64,000 nucleotides of DNA. It comes from Shewanella japonica (GTDB lineage Bacteria; Pseudomonadota; Gammaproteobacteria; Enterobacterales; Shewanellaceae). This document shows, one piece after another, positions 27,922-39,186 of the stretch; the stretch's first letter is position 1, and the number at the start of each line of letters is the position of its first letter. The notes beneath the pieces are model-generated. The model was given only the letters and a program-made list of their open reading frames with translations, ran no database searches and was not told the origin of the DNA. Both the position numbers and the translations under genes were made by a program. The DNA lies in assembly GCF_002075795.1 (NCBI RefSeq), contig NZ_CP020472.1, forward strand, positions 2,525,001-2,589,000, read 5' to 3'.

Positions 27922-29052
27922 ATGGCTTATTCTACTTTTTGTCAAACACCAAATAATCCGATGAACGAACCTATGTTCATGGGACAGTCAGTTAACGTTG
28001 CTCGTTATGATCAACAAAAATATGAAGTTTTTGAAAAGCTAATTGAAAAGCAATTATCTTTTTTCTGGCGCCCAGAAGAAGTAGACGTAAGCAAAGACAA
28101 AATTGATTACCAAGGTTTACCAGAACATGAAAAACACATTTTCATTTCAAACCTTAAGTACCAAACATTATTAGATTCTATTCAAGGTCGCTCACCGAAT
28201 GTGGCGTTATTACCGTTAGTATCGTTACCTGAATTAGAAACATGGATTGAAACTTGGTCTTTTTCAGAAACAATTCACTCGCGTTCTTATACCCACATTA
28301 TTCGTAATATTGTTAATGATCCGTCTGTCGTATTTGATGATATCGTGGTGAATAAAGAAATTTTAAAACGTGCAGGTGATATTGCTCAATACTACGATGA
28401 TTTAATTGAACTGACCCAAGTGCTTAATTTACATGGTGAAGGAACACATTTGGTTAACGGTAAACAAATCACTGTTAGTCCACGTATCCTTAAAAAGTCT
28501 CTGTATTTATGCATGATGTCTGTAAATGCATTAGAAGCGATTCGTTTTTATGTCAGTTTTGCATGTTCATTTGCTTTCGCTGAACGTAAATTAATGGAAG
28601 GCAATGCGAAAATTATTCGTTTAATTGCTCGTGATGAAGCCTTACATTTAAATAGCACTCAGCATATTCTTAATATTATGCAAGGTGGCAAAGATGATCC
28701 TGAAATGGGTGAAATTGCCAAAGAGTGTCACGATCAAGCCTACGATATTTTTTATAAAGCAGCAGAGCAAGAGAAAGAATGGGCTAAATACTTATTCAAA
28801 GACGGTTCAATGATCGGCTTAAATGAGCAAATTTTATGTCAGTACGTTGAATACATTACTAACCAACGTATGAAAGCCGTTAACTTGCCTCAACCCTATG
28901 CAGAACAAACTAACCCGTTACCATGGATGAAAAACTGGCTTGAAAGTGATGCTGTACAAGTGGCACCACAAGAAGTTGAAGTCTCATCTTACTTAGTTGG
29001 TCAAATTGATTCGGCCGTTGACAGCGATGAGTTTTCTGACTTTGATCTATAA
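27922..29052 (+). CDS. nrdB: class Ia ribonucleoside-diphosphate reductase, beta subunit
   Basis: Holds the diiron centre and tyrosyl radical of the aerobic reductase. The 376-residue product has the metal ligands D85 (LLDSIQG), E116 and H119 (SETIHSRSY), and the radical Tyr123 in the same motif, one residue offset from E. coli. [12 protein letters not shown] gives the second ligand set. AGGAT lies 7 bases before the ATG, right after the terminator T-run. Its 3' end overlaps the ferredoxin gene by 26 bases. Confidence 0.98.
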   Translation: MAYSTFCQTPNNPMNEPMFMGQSVNVARYDQQKYEVFEKLIEKQLSFFWRPEEVDVSKDKIDYQGLPEHEKHIFISNLKYQTLLDSIQGRSPNVALLPLVSLPELETWIETWSFSETIHSRSYTHIIRNIVNDPSVVFDDIVVNKEILKRAGDIAQYYDDLIELTQVLNLHGEGTHLVNGKQITVSPRILKKSLYLCMMSVNALEAIRFYVSFACSFAFAERKLMEGNAKIIRLIARDEALHLNSTQHILNIMQGGKDDPEMGEIAKECHDQAYDIFYKAAEQEKEWAKYLFKDGSMIGLNEQILCQYVEYITNQRMKAVNLPQPYAEQTNPLPWMKNWLESDAVQVAPQEVEVSSYLVGQIDSAVDSDEFSDFDL

Positions 29053-29380
29053 GCCCAACTTCAAAAAAGCACCTATTGTTAGTTTAAATGGTGAGCCAGT
29101 GTTGTTGTTTAATCAACAGCAACACACCTTACTAGATGTACTCGAGATAAAAAAAGTAAATATCTTTTCTGAGTGCAGAAATGGTTTTTGCGGTTCGTGT
29201 AAAACTCGTATCAATAAAGGTTCAGTGACTTATATCTCTGAACCTTTGGTCGAACTAGAAGCTGATGAATGCTTGCCTTGTTGCTGTGTACCTGAGACGA
29301 ACCTAGATCTCGATCTCACTACAGATGAACCAAGTAACCTTTATGTTCAGCATAACAAAACACTTATTACACTAGATTAA
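29027..29380 (+). CDS. yfaE: YfaE-type 2Fe-2S ferredoxin for class Ia RNR maintenance
   Basis: Small ferredoxin that in E. coli supplies electrons to repair or assemble the NrdB diiron-tyrosyl cofactor. The plant-type cluster motif is [12 protein letters not shown] (C-x4-C-x2-C) with the fourth cysteine in CLPCCC. The ATG at 29027 lies inside nrdB and overlaps it by 26 bases, so translation is likely coupled; no clear Shine-Dalgarno is visible and other starts are possible. At 117 residues it is longer than E. coli YfaE (84), with about 30 extra residues after the cluster domain. Confidence 0.88.
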   Translation: MSFLTLIYKPNFKKAPIVSLNGEPVLLFNQQQHTLLDVLEIKKVNIFSECRNGFCGSCKTRINKGSVTYISEPLVELEADECLPCCCVPETNLDLDLTTDEPSNLYVQHNKTLITLD

Positions 29381-29384
29381 ATAT

Positions 29385-29408
29385 GAAACGAACCTTCTCG
29401 TTCGTTTC
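29385..29408 (+). terminator. intrinsic terminator of the nrdAB-yfaE operon
   Basis: A 9-bp stem (GAAACGAAC/GTTCGTTTC) with a 6-base loop, then ACTTTTC, starts 5 bases past the ferredoxin stop. Confidence 0.75.
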
Positions 29409-29502
29409 ACTTTTCAATAGCAAGTATTCGTTTTTACCGATTATCTCATCACCGTAATAATCCAAATATCAACAAAAAAGTCGCTAAGATAAATAGTTAA
29501 CC

Positions 29503-30393
29503 CTAATTTTTGTTCTTTTTAGCCTCAAGAAACATAGCTTCAAGTTCAGCAAACATCCAATTCATAATATTGCCAGCACCTTTGTCTCGTCGTTTAACTA
29601 ACCCCATTTCAATCAACAATGATTCGGGTATATGGTAAGTGCTCAACTCTTTTATTTCACCTGAATACCACTGAGAACCGGCAATATGTTCTGGAACCAA
29701 CGCCCAACCCAAGCCACGAGTAACAAGGGATGTCATGTAATAGTAACTGTCAACATGCCAACAATTTGCAGATATGGGTTTACTTGCAGTTTGCAAGTCA
29801 CAAATTACCAGTTGTCGATATTCATTTAGCTGCGATATGTTTGGAACCGGGATATCTGCTAATGGATGATCAACCGATACGATAAGAGATTGATGAAAGC
29901 TATCAATAGTAAAAAACTCTAGACGTTCACAAAGTTGCTCGCCTTGAAATAACACACCTAAGTCCGCTTTTCCAATATCTACCCAATGGGCAATATCATC
30001 CCTTGAGCCATTTAAAATAGTGAGTTTCAACAATGGAAAAGTCTCAGCCGTTTTATCAAAAAAAACTTCGAAAGTAGAAATTGGAACAGCTTCGTCAATT
30101 GCAATGGTTAATGCTAATTCGTTATTTGTTTGAACTGACATTGCTCTTGAGTTTAAACGCTCACACTGCGCAATCACGGCTTTAGCTTCAATTAATAACT
30201 GTTCTCCCTGCTCTGTTAGTACAGGTAAACGGTGGCTACGATCAAATAGCTTAAATCCCAAATCGATTTCTAAATTTGAAATTGCCGTACTGACTCTTGA
30301 TTGCGCTTTACCTAAATCACGTGACGCAGCTGAAAACGAACCTGTATTGGCAGCGGCAACAAATGCTTTTAATTGTTCTATAGACCAGTTCAT
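29503..30393 (-). CDS. LysR family transcriptional regulator
   Basis: A 296-residue regulator with an N-terminal winged helix-turn-helix (about 3-62: MNWSIEQLKAFVAAANTGSF, SAASRDLGKAQSRVSTAISN) and a substrate-binding domain after about 90. The start at 30393 is chosen because the product then begins in the standard way and GGAA lies just upstream; an ATG 33 bases earlier has no such support. It is divergent from a MATE transporter gene with a LysR-type palindrome between, so it very probably controls that gene. The inducer is unknown. Confidence 0.88.
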   Translation of the reverse strand: MNWSIEQLKAFVAAANTGSFSAASRDLGKAQSRVSTAISNLEIDLGFKLFDRSHRLPVLTEQGEQLLIEAKAVIAQCERLNSRAMSVQTNNELALTIAIDEAVPISTFEVFFDKTAETFPLLKLTILNGSRDDIAHWVDIGKADLGVLFQGEQLCERLEFFTIDSFHQSLIVSVDHPLADIPVPNISQLNEYRQLVICDLQTASKPISANCWHVDSYYYMTSLVTRGLGWALVPEHIAGSQWYSGEIKELSTYHIPESLLIEMGLVKRRDKGAGNIMNWMFAELEAMFLEAKKNKN

Positions 30394-30433
30394 CTTTTTC
30401 CAACCGTAATGGCTCATTCCAATCATTATAACT

Positions 30434-30448
30434 ATCCGATTATCGGAT
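30434..30448. promoter_or_regulatory. LysR-type operator between lysR and MATE genes
   Basis: ATCCGAT-T-ATCGGAT is a perfect 15-base palindrome that also fits the T-N11-A rule for LysR-family sites (T30435, A30447). It lies 41 bases from the regulator start and 79 from the transporter start. Confidence 0.65.
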
Positions 30449-30526
30449 GGATACTAACTTTTTCCTATCTAAAATCAGATTATAATAAGCAATATTATTT
30501 TGTGTCCTGATAGTATTGAGAAAATC

Positions 30527-31876
30527 ATGTTAGCAATATCAACAGCGTCAATTGATCAATTAACTGTTAAACAGCATTTTTGGAAATACGCTATTCCATC
30601 CATTGCAGCAATGTTGGTGAGTGGCTTATATCAAATCATTGATGGGATTTTCGTTGGTCATTATGTAGGATTTGAAGGCTTAGCAGGCATTAACATGGCT
30701 TGGCCAATTATATGCTGTGTTGTGGGTGTTGGCATGATGATAGGTATGGGCGCTGGTAGTTTACTATCCATCACCCGTGGCGAGAAAAAGCCTTTAGAAG
30801 GACAAAAAGTACTTAGCCATGCCATAGTATTAATTGGCATAATGAGTATCGCATCAGCAATTTTCATTCACTTCTTCGGTGAGACGTTATTGCTCCTGCA
30901 AGCAGCAGATGGACAAAGCTTTATCATGGCATCAGATTATATCGAAGTATTTGCCTATGGCGCTTTTTTTACAACTGCAGCTACAGCAATGCCTTTACTC
31001 GTGAGAAATGATGAACAACCCGGTTTTGCCACTATGTTGTTAATGATTGGCGCTGTCATGAATATCGCGTTGGATTACTTATTAATCGCTGTTTATCCTT
31101 TAGGACTAACAGGCGCAGCAATTGCGACATTGATTTCTCAAGCCATTGTGATGCTACTCGGTTTTTACTACTTCTTTTCGAGGAAAGCTAACACCAGGTT
31201 TAAGTTTTCTTATAAAGATATTAAGTTTAAACAGCTACAAAAAATACTCGTGTTAGGCAGTTCGAGTTTGATTATGTTTATGTACTTTAGCTTCATTATT
31301 GCTCTTCATAATTTCCTTTTTATGCAATATGGCTCGGCAGTTCATGTCGCTGCTTTTGCAATTGTAGGTTACGTTGCAACGACTTTTTATTTATTAGCAG
31401 AAGGTATAGCTGGCGGTATGCAGCCCCCTGTTAGTTACTATTACGGTGCAAAGCAGATCCTACAGATCAAACAAACAGTGAAACTGACCGTAAAAGTTGT
31501 TGCTATTCTGGGGGTTTTTACGGTTTTATTTATAAATATTTTTCCCAACTTTGTCATAGGTTTTTTCAGTAATCATGATAATGCTCTTATGGCTGAAACT
31601 TTAATCGGTATGCGTCTACATTTATTTGCGTTAGTACTGGATGGGTTTATTTTTATCGCAACCATGTATTTTATGGCTGTCAATCAAGGAAATAAGTCAT
31701 TGTTTATTTCGATGGCTAATATGGCAATACAAATTCCGTTTTTACTCACGTTGCCCAACTTGATTGGCGTCAACGGTATATGGCTATCTGTGCCACTTTC
31801 TAATGTCGCCTTATGTCTTATTCTGACGCCATTGATTTTGTCAGAAAATAAACGGATAAACGAACTACATAACTAA
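30527..31876 (+). CDS. MATE family efflux transporter
   Basis: A 449-residue inner-membrane protein with about 12 transmembrane helices and the multidrug and toxic compound extrusion fold: IPSIAAMLVSGLYQIIDGIFVGHYVG at the first helix pair in spaced hydrophobic blocks, and a second MATE half from about residue 225. These antiporters use Na+ or H+ gradients to expel cationic drugs or metabolites. The ATG at 30527 follows a GAG; a TTG nine codons earlier has no ribosome site. It is divergent from a LysR regulator. The substrate is unknown. Confidence 0.88.
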   Translation: MLAISTASIDQLTVKQHFWKYAIPSIAAMLVSGLYQIIDGIFVGHYVGFEGLAGINMAWPIICCVVGVGMMIGMGAGSLLSITRGEKKPLEGQKVLSHAIVLIGIMSIASAIFIHFFGETLLLLQAADGQSFIMASDYIEVFAYGAFFTTAATAMPLLVRNDEQPGFATMLLMIGAVMNIALDYLLIAVYPLGLTGAAIATLISQAIVMLLGFYYFFSRKANTRFKFSYKDIKFKQLQKILVLGSSSLIMFMYFSFIIALHNFLFMQYGSAVHVAAFAIVGYVATTFYLLAEGIAGGMQPPVSYYYGAKQILQIKQTVKLTVKVVAILGVFTVLFINIFPNFVIGFFSNHDNALMAETLIGMRLHLFALVLDGFIFIATMYFMAVNQGNKSLFISMANMAIQIPFLLTLPNLIGVNGIWLSVPLSNVALCLILTPLILSENKRINELHN

Positions 31877-31890
31877 TCAGCAATGTGTCA

Positions 31891-32409
31891 TTACATCAGC
31901 TTTTTAGACATTTGCTGATGTAACTGATTTATTTTCATTAATGCAGCGCTGCCATACCAAGGCTTTAACTCCATAGTAAGGCTACCAGCTTTAATGGCGG
32001 GATCTGATTCAGTGAGTAATTTTGCTTCAGCAACCGTTTTTACATCAAAAATATAAATTCCACGTAAATCATCGTTACCAAGAAAAGGCCCAGCCAGAAC
32101 TAATTTGCCTTGATTTGCTAACTTAGTAATATTGTCCATATGAGCTTTTTGCAAAGCTAAGGCATCCTCCTCACTTCGTTCGCGATTGGGTCCTCGTTTC
32201 AAGAATGCAACAACGTATTGCTTCATGCCATACTCATCTGCGCCAACTTCGTTAGCTAATGCAGGATCAAATTTCGGGTTATCTTTGACCTTGGTAACGG
32301 TTTCTGAAGCCCATAATGACGAAATCGACAAGAACAAAGTCAGAAAACACAATAAGCGAAAGCTTGATATGAACTGACAATGTGATGTGTTTGATGCTAA
32401 GAAAGTCAT
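31891..32409 (-). CDS. exported YCII-related protein
   Basis: A 172-residue protein with an N-terminal signal peptide (hydrophobic about 18-35, ending SLWA) followed by a YCII-type domain: YVVAFLKRGPN, then HMDNITKLANQGKLVLAGPF, GIYIFDV, and a SDPAIKAGSLTMELKPW end typical of the YciI fold. Most YciI proteins are cytoplasmic and of unclear function, so an exported copy is unusual. The ATG at 32409 is chosen because GGAG lies 6 bases before it. It is convergent with the MATE gene, which ends 14 bases away. Confidence 0.75.
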   Translation of the reverse strand: MTFLASNTSHCQFISSFRLLCFLTLFLSISSLWASETVTKVKDNPKFDPALANEVGADEYGMKQYVVAFLKRGPNRERSEEDALALQKAHMDNITKLANQGKLVLAGPFLGNDDLRGIYIFDVKTVAEAKLLTESDPAIKAGSLTMELKPWYGSAALMKINQLHQQMSKKLM

Positions 32410-32508
32410 TGTTTGCTCCAATCATTATCAAAAATGAATATCATGGAGCATTTAAATTAAGATGTAAATTCGACTCAATGTGGTAAGGATAAGCTGTTAT
32501 GGTATAAA

Positions 32509-33747
32509 TTACCCTTCGCTACAAATAGTGTTTTTGCCTTGAGATTTAGCAATATATAAACGTTTATCAGTGAGTTTTATTAAATTCTCAACATCGTTTA
32601 TCATGCGGCAGTCACTTGACTCAGCTAAACCGATGCTCACTGAAACAGAAAATGTATGAGTAGAATCGTTAAAATGCCTTTCAGCAAAACGACTTCTTAT
32701 CACTTCAGCAGTTTGTAATGCGCCTTGTTCGTTTGCTGAAGGTAAAAATGCAATAAACTCTTCTCCCCCCCAACGACCAACAGCCCCACTATGATCTGCA
32801 AACGCATCACGTATAATTTCAGCTAGAGCTTGAATAACGAGATCGCCATTGTGATGACCATGAGTATCATTAACTAATTTGAAATTATCAATATCAAGTA
32901 AAACACAGGTCAACTGGTCACTGATTTCAATATGTTTCTGTAACCATTCTTGCACTGCACTGCGATTTAAAAGGTGCGTCAAACCATCATGACTTGCTTT
33001 AAATGCCAGTTCTTTTTCTAATTGTACTTTCTCGGTTACATCTTCCATTACCACTTGTACTGCAGGTTCTCCATCCCACTCAATAAGGTTGTCATAAATA
33101 TTAAAAAACCGATGTATGCCATCAAAGCAGATATTTTCGACCACACTGTTACTGCCAACAGCCACGCCATTAACAATATCTTGATAATGCTGCTTGGCCT
33201 GTTGTTGAACTGTTTCAGGAATGAGTGTGAGTAGCGAGCTTAAACTCATCACTTGCTCTATTGAGTCTGCGTGTAAATGCTTTACACAGGCTTGGTTTAC
33301 CATCAGTGGCTTAAATTCCCGATGCACCATAATACCTTGACCTGATTGTGTAATGAGCCGCTTATACATTAGGTCTTTTTCACGTATACGCTTATTCGCT
33401 TCAACTAACGCAGAAAGATCAATCACTGTCACCTGTAATGCTGGACGTCCATGCCATTCAATTAAATGATCCACTGAAAAAACCGTGAACTCACGGCCAT
33501 TTCTGTCAATATTAACGAATGTATGACCACGTGGATAAAGTGTTCCATTGACTATGTCATGGTAGTTTTGAGTGGCAATTTGATGATTTTCTGCAGGTAA
33601 AAGGTCAAGAAAAGAATCGATGCTGGTAAGTAGTTCTTTGGCTGAATTATAACCATATATTTGAGCATATCGTTCATCAACATGAACAGCATTCATGTCC
33701 TGAATAATGATAACTCCATAACTTGAATCAATATTAATCTTTGGCAT
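32509..33747 (-). CDS. diguanylate cyclase with two PAS domains
   Basis: A 412-residue cytoplasmic protein: PAS-like domains at about 5-110 and 130-235, each ending in a similar HLIEWHGRPALQVTVIDLS / NLIEWDGEPAVQVVMEDVT linker, a short coiled linker, then a GGDEF domain (about 245-410) with active site RWGGEEF. It should make cyclic di-GMP from two GTP. The inhibitory RxxD site upstream of GGEEF is absent (DHSG there). No membrane segment is seen. It stands alone. Confidence 0.88.
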   Translation of the reverse strand: MPKINIDSSYGVIIIQDMNAVHVDERYAQIYGYNSAKELLTSIDSFLDLLPAENHQIATQNYHDIVNGTLYPRGHTFVNIDRNGREFTVFSVDHLIEWHGRPALQVTVIDLSALVEANKRIREKDLMYKRLITQSGQGIMVHREFKPLMVNQACVKHLHADSIEQVMSLSSLLTLIPETVQQQAKQHYQDIVNGVAVGSNSVVENICFDGIHRFFNIYDNLIEWDGEPAVQVVMEDVTEKVQLEKELAFKASHDGLTHLLNRSAVQEWLQKHIEISDQLTCVLLDIDNFKLVNDTHGHHNGDLVIQALAEIIRDAFADHSGAVGRWGGEEFIAFLPSANEQGALQTAEVIRSRFAERHFNDSTHTFSVSVSIGLAESSDCRMINDVENLIKLTDKRLYIAKSQGKNTICSEG

Positions 33748-33900
33748 AAATGATTTTTATAAAATTAATCTTTTAATTGATATACAACAATTATAGGCAG
33801 AAACAACTTAACTGCACTAGCCTGCTAGGATAAAAATGTTAACTGTAATGTGCTCTAAATCTTTTAGTTATATGAAAAGACTTTTTGCTGGCCCCAAAAA

Positions 33901-33926
33901 AAAGTAGCGAATAATATCGCTACTTT
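33901..33926. terminator. intrinsic terminator of the AbgT transporter gene
   Basis: A 10-bp stem (AAAGTAGCGA/TCGCTACTTT) with a 6-base loop and a long T-run on the minus strand lies 15 bases past the transporter stop. Confidence 0.85.
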
Positions 33927-33941
33927 CATTTTTAAAATCAG

Positions 33942-35492
33942 TTAATAAGTGTAACTTGCACCCAATCCTAAAGGTAAACCAATGGACCAGTATATGAGTA
34001 GCCATGTACTCCATATTGATAAAAGTGCCAAACTAAATGGCAACATCATCGAGATTAAAGTCCCTATCCCAATACCTTTGACATAGCGCTGACAATATAC
34101 GACGACAAGTGGGAAATAAGGCATTAATGGCGTAATGATGTTTGAACTTGAGTCACCAATACGGTAAGCCGCTTGAGACAAGTCTGGACTAATATTCAGC
34201 TGCATTAACATTGGCACAAGTACCGGGCCAATCAACGCCCATTTTGCTGAAGATGACCCAACGAATAAGTTAACAAAGCCAACTAAAATAATCATCCCGA
34301 CCACGGTCACTTCTGCTGGAAGGTTGAGCGCCTTAAGGCCACCAGCCCCTTCAACAGCAATTAATGCACCTAAATTAGACGCCGAGAAAGCAGCAACAAA
34401 CTGAGCACAGAAAAATGCCATTACGATGTAATGTGACATGCCGCTCATGGATTTAGACATTGCTTGCACGATGTCTGCAGACGACTTAAAGCTGCCAGTC
34501 ATATAACCATATACTACACCCGGAAGCATAAAGAATATGAAAATCAATGGCACAATAGATTGCATTAACGGCGCACCAAAGCTAGTCAGAGAACCATGCT
34601 CATCTCGTAGTGTTGAAGTTTCAGGAATGGTAAGCGAGAAAAAACCAATTATTGCAACGAACATAACAAGAGAAGCCACACTAAATGCACGCATTTCTTT
34701 TGGTGTTGCTTCTTCCATTGCTGGTAAGTCAACTTGGTCACGTTCTACTTTATGCGTTTTATTTAATCTTGGCTCTAAAATTTTATCGGTTAAATACCAA
34801 ATCACTAAGGTAATCGGAATACACGAAGATGCCGCGAAAAACCAATTGTTCAATGGGTTAATTTGAATGTCAGGATCGACGATCTGGGCTGCCGACTGGG
34901 TAAAGCTTTGTAATAAAGGATCGATACCTGATGGAATAAAGTTGGCACAGAATCCACCAGAAACACCAGCAAAAGCCGCAGCAATACCAGCAAGTGGGTG
35001 GCGACCAACGGTAAAGAATATTACACCCGCAAGAGGTATCACTACAACATAGCCCGCATCTGTTGCGGTATGCGAAATAATACCGACCACAACAACTGCA
35101 GGCGTTAAAAGCTTAGCAGGTGTGACTTTAAGCATTTGTTTTAATGCAGTATTGATAAAACCTGACTGCTCAGCAATCCCCACACCTAGCATTGCAACCA
35201 GTACAACACCTAACGGTGCAAATGCGGTGAATGTTTTCACCATAGAAGTTAAAAATTCAGTTAACGCAGTTGCACTTAATAAGTTATTAATAACAATTGG
35301 GCTATCGGTTCTTGGATCTATCGCATCAAAACTGACGCCAGATAACAAGGCTGATATAACCCAAACAGCAAACATTAAAATTAAGAATAGCATTGCAGGA
35401 TCTGGTAGTTTATTACCAATCCTTTCAATACTGTCTAGCGCTCTACCGAGCAATCCGGGTGCATTATCCCCAGATTCTGTTTTCGTCGTCAT
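33942..35492 (-). CDS. AbgT family transporter
   Basis: A 516-residue inner-membrane protein of the AbgT family, whose members import p-aminobenzoyl-glutamate or export sulfonamides (MtrF, YdaH). Typical features are RIGNKLPDPAMLF near the N-terminus, about 11-12 membrane helices, SHTATDAGYVVVIPLAG, and the C-terminal SSSAKWALIGPVLVPM and GDSSSNIITPLMPYFP segments. AGGGAATC precedes the ATG. No p-aminobenzoyl-glutamate hydrolase genes are beside it, so the substrate is open. It is monocistronic. Confidence 0.9.
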   Translation of the reverse strand: MTTKTESGDNAPGLLGRALDSIERIGNKLPDPAMLFLILMFAVWVISALLSGVSFDAIDPRTDSPIVINNLLSATALTEFLTSMVKTFTAFAPLGVVLVAMLGVGIAEQSGFINTALKQMLKVTPAKLLTPAVVVVGIISHTATDAGYVVVIPLAGVIFFTVGRHPLAGIAAAFAGVSGGFCANFIPSGIDPLLQSFTQSAAQIVDPDIQINPLNNWFFAASSCIPITLVIWYLTDKILEPRLNKTHKVERDQVDLPAMEEATPKEMRAFSVASLVMFVAIIGFFSLTIPETSTLRDEHGSLTSFGAPLMQSIVPLIFIFFMLPGVVYGYMTGSFKSSADIVQAMSKSMSGMSHYIVMAFFCAQFVAAFSASNLGALIAVEGAGGLKALNLPAEVTVVGMIILVGFVNLFVGSSSAKWALIGPVLVPMLMQLNISPDLSQAAYRIGDSSSNIITPLMPYFPLVVVYCQRYVKGIGIGTLISMMLPFSLALLSIWSTWLLIYWSIGLPLGLGASYTY

Positions 35493-35721
35493 GATTCCCT
35501 ATTCCTCACTATGGCACTGATTGAATCTAACTATCACAGTTTTATTCAATAGCACCTTAATATAATTATTAGCATTACATATTAAATATGCAGTCTGTAA
35601 CTAAACTTAAAATTTACGACATATTGCATACAAAACGAGCGGTTAAGCTTGTTTTAATCTAAATACTCAAAAAGTGTGATGCCCAATACCATAGAAAAGA
35701 TAAAAACAGAGCATACAAATT

Positions 35722-36387
35722 TTACCAAGGTAATGTTTGTCCGTTTGAATGTTTGAATACACCAGTTGTTGTCATATCCAGTGAGTTAATTAGCCCCACC
35801 AGTCGACTCGCTGACTCTAAGGCCGAAATATCGCCTCCGTGATTTACCATATCGGTTTGAACATAGCCTGGGTGGTATATGCCAACCGCTATTTGTTTTG
35901 GAGATAAATCATGGCTTAGCGACATCGATGCGGCATTAAGAGCAGCTTTAGACATTCGATACCCATATCGCCCTCCAGAGGTGTTATCCTCGATTGATCC
36001 CATACGTGAAGTGATCATAGCGACTTTGCCGCCAGCATTGAGTTGATGATTTAGTGCGGCAACAATGCGAAGTGGTGCCAGAGCATTAATTTCAAATTGC
36101 TGCCTAATGGTATCAAGGTTTAAGTGTGCTAATTGCTCATCACGTAAAATGCCTGCATTACAAATCAAAACATCAATATTCACTCCCGCTAAAGAAGTTT
36201 GCATATTATGTATGCCTTCATCAGTTGCAACATCAATTTGAGTGATAACATTCACGTCTAGCAGCTCAAGCTCATCTGAAGTGTGACGGCATAAAGCAAA
36301 CACTTTATCACCCTGTTGCTTAAATAATTTAGCCAATGCTAAACCAATCCCTCTGTTCGCACCGGTAATAACAACATTTTTAGCCAT
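35722..36387 (-). CDS. SDR family oxidoreductase (C-factor/CsgA-like)
   Basis: A 221-residue short-chain dehydrogenase with ITGANRGIGLALA at the N-terminus, NAG (in LICNAGIL), and the catalytic Ser with Y-x3-K as YGYRMSKAALN. The C-terminal PGYVQTDM segment resembles the C-factor/sniffer-type group. The natural substrate is not predictable. The ATG at 36387 is chosen over one 24 bases earlier because AAGGAA lies just before it. It follows the acetyltransferase gene by 48 bases from this start, probably one transcript. Confidence 0.82.
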   Translation of the reverse strand: MAKNVVITGANRGIGLALAKLFKQQGDKVFALCRHTSDELELLDVNVITQIDVATDEGIHNMQTSLAGVNIDVLICNAGILRDEQLAHLNLDTIRQQFEINALAPLRIVAALNHQLNAGGKVAMITSRMGSIEDNTSGGRYGYRMSKAALNAASMSLSHDLSPKQIAVGIYHPGYVQTDMVNHGGDISALESASRLVGLINSLDMTTTGVFKHSNGQTLPW

Positions 36388-36435
36388 CGTCGTTCCTTTA
36401 TTTAAAATCATATTGAAAACACATCATAAAAAGTA

Positions 36436-36915
36436 TCAATAAACCTTACACATACCAAACCCTAATTCTGAGCCATCTCTTACTAAATATTGATATTTTT
36501 TATAAAACCCTTCTTTACCTTGTGCGCAAAATAGACCCACTGTAGTGCCTTGTGTGACTTGTTGAGTTAAATACATTTCGATAGCTTGCATAATAAAATG
36601 TCCCAAGCCATTACCTTGGTATGCTTTAGCCACAATGACATCTTGAATATAGAAAAACAGCCCGCCATCACCGATCACTCTGCCGGTGGCAATCAATCTA
36701 GTTTCATGGAAGACACAAACGAAAAATAAAGAATTATTTAGGCTATTGTTTACTGTATCGACTGGAGCCGATCCCCAACCCGTTTCTGCTCTTAACCGGT
36801 TAAATTCCTCAGCACTAGGGGCATTGAGCGTAAAGTTAAACACTAGCTTGGTATCAACCTCATTATGCCAAGACTTGAAAATACCTTTTATTTCGTCCAT
36901 TAATATTTGTATCAT
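36436..36915 (-). CDS. GNAT family N-acetyltransferase
   Basis: A 159-residue acetyl-CoA-dependent acetyltransferase. Motif A is VIVAKAYQGNGLGHFIM with the Q-x-x-G-x-G acetyl-CoA loop, followed by a C-terminal VGLFCAQGKEGFYKKYQY stretch typical of small GNAT proteins. The acceptor is unknown. Neither of two candidate starts (36915, 36900) has a good Shine-Dalgarno. It precedes the SDR gene on the same strand. Confidence 0.82.
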   Translation of the reverse strand: MIQILMDEIKGIFKSWHNEVDTKLVFNFTLNAPSAEEFNRLRAETGWGSAPVDTVNNSLNNSLFFVCVFHETRLIATGRVIGDGGLFFYIQDVIVAKAYQGNGLGHFIMQAIEMYLTQQVTQGTTVGLFCAQGKEGFYKKYQYLVRDGSELGFGMCKVY

Positions 36916-36944
36916 TAATAAAATATGGCGTTTAATAAAAACAA

Positions 36945-36969
36945 AAAACCTAGCAATTTGCTAGGTTTT
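36945..36969. terminator. intrinsic terminator of fadH
   Basis: An 11-bp stem (AAAACCTAGCA/TGCTAGGTTTT) with a 3-base loop has T-runs on both strands, 37 bases beyond the fadH stop. Confidence 0.85.
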
Positions 36970-37006
36970 ATTAAGTTAACGATTACAACCTTATTAAATT
37001 CAGTGG

Positions 37007-39022
<2,016 letters not shown>

Positions 39023-39186
39023 TCAAACATCCTTTTTAAACAAGTGATTTAAACTAGCATACAACGAGATTTTGTTAAGCTCAATGCTTTCGCTTTGCTA
39101 TTGTTAAAAACCGTTACAATTCAATTTCCCATAGCCAAGCTTTTTCAGTTAGCATAATAGTAATGAAATGCTATAGGAGTGGCTTA

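Noticed and set aside
39023-39060. PsrA-like site in front of fadH
   Set aside because: The arms TTTAAAT and GTTTAAA do not keep the CAAAC/GTTTG pattern or the 4-base spacer.
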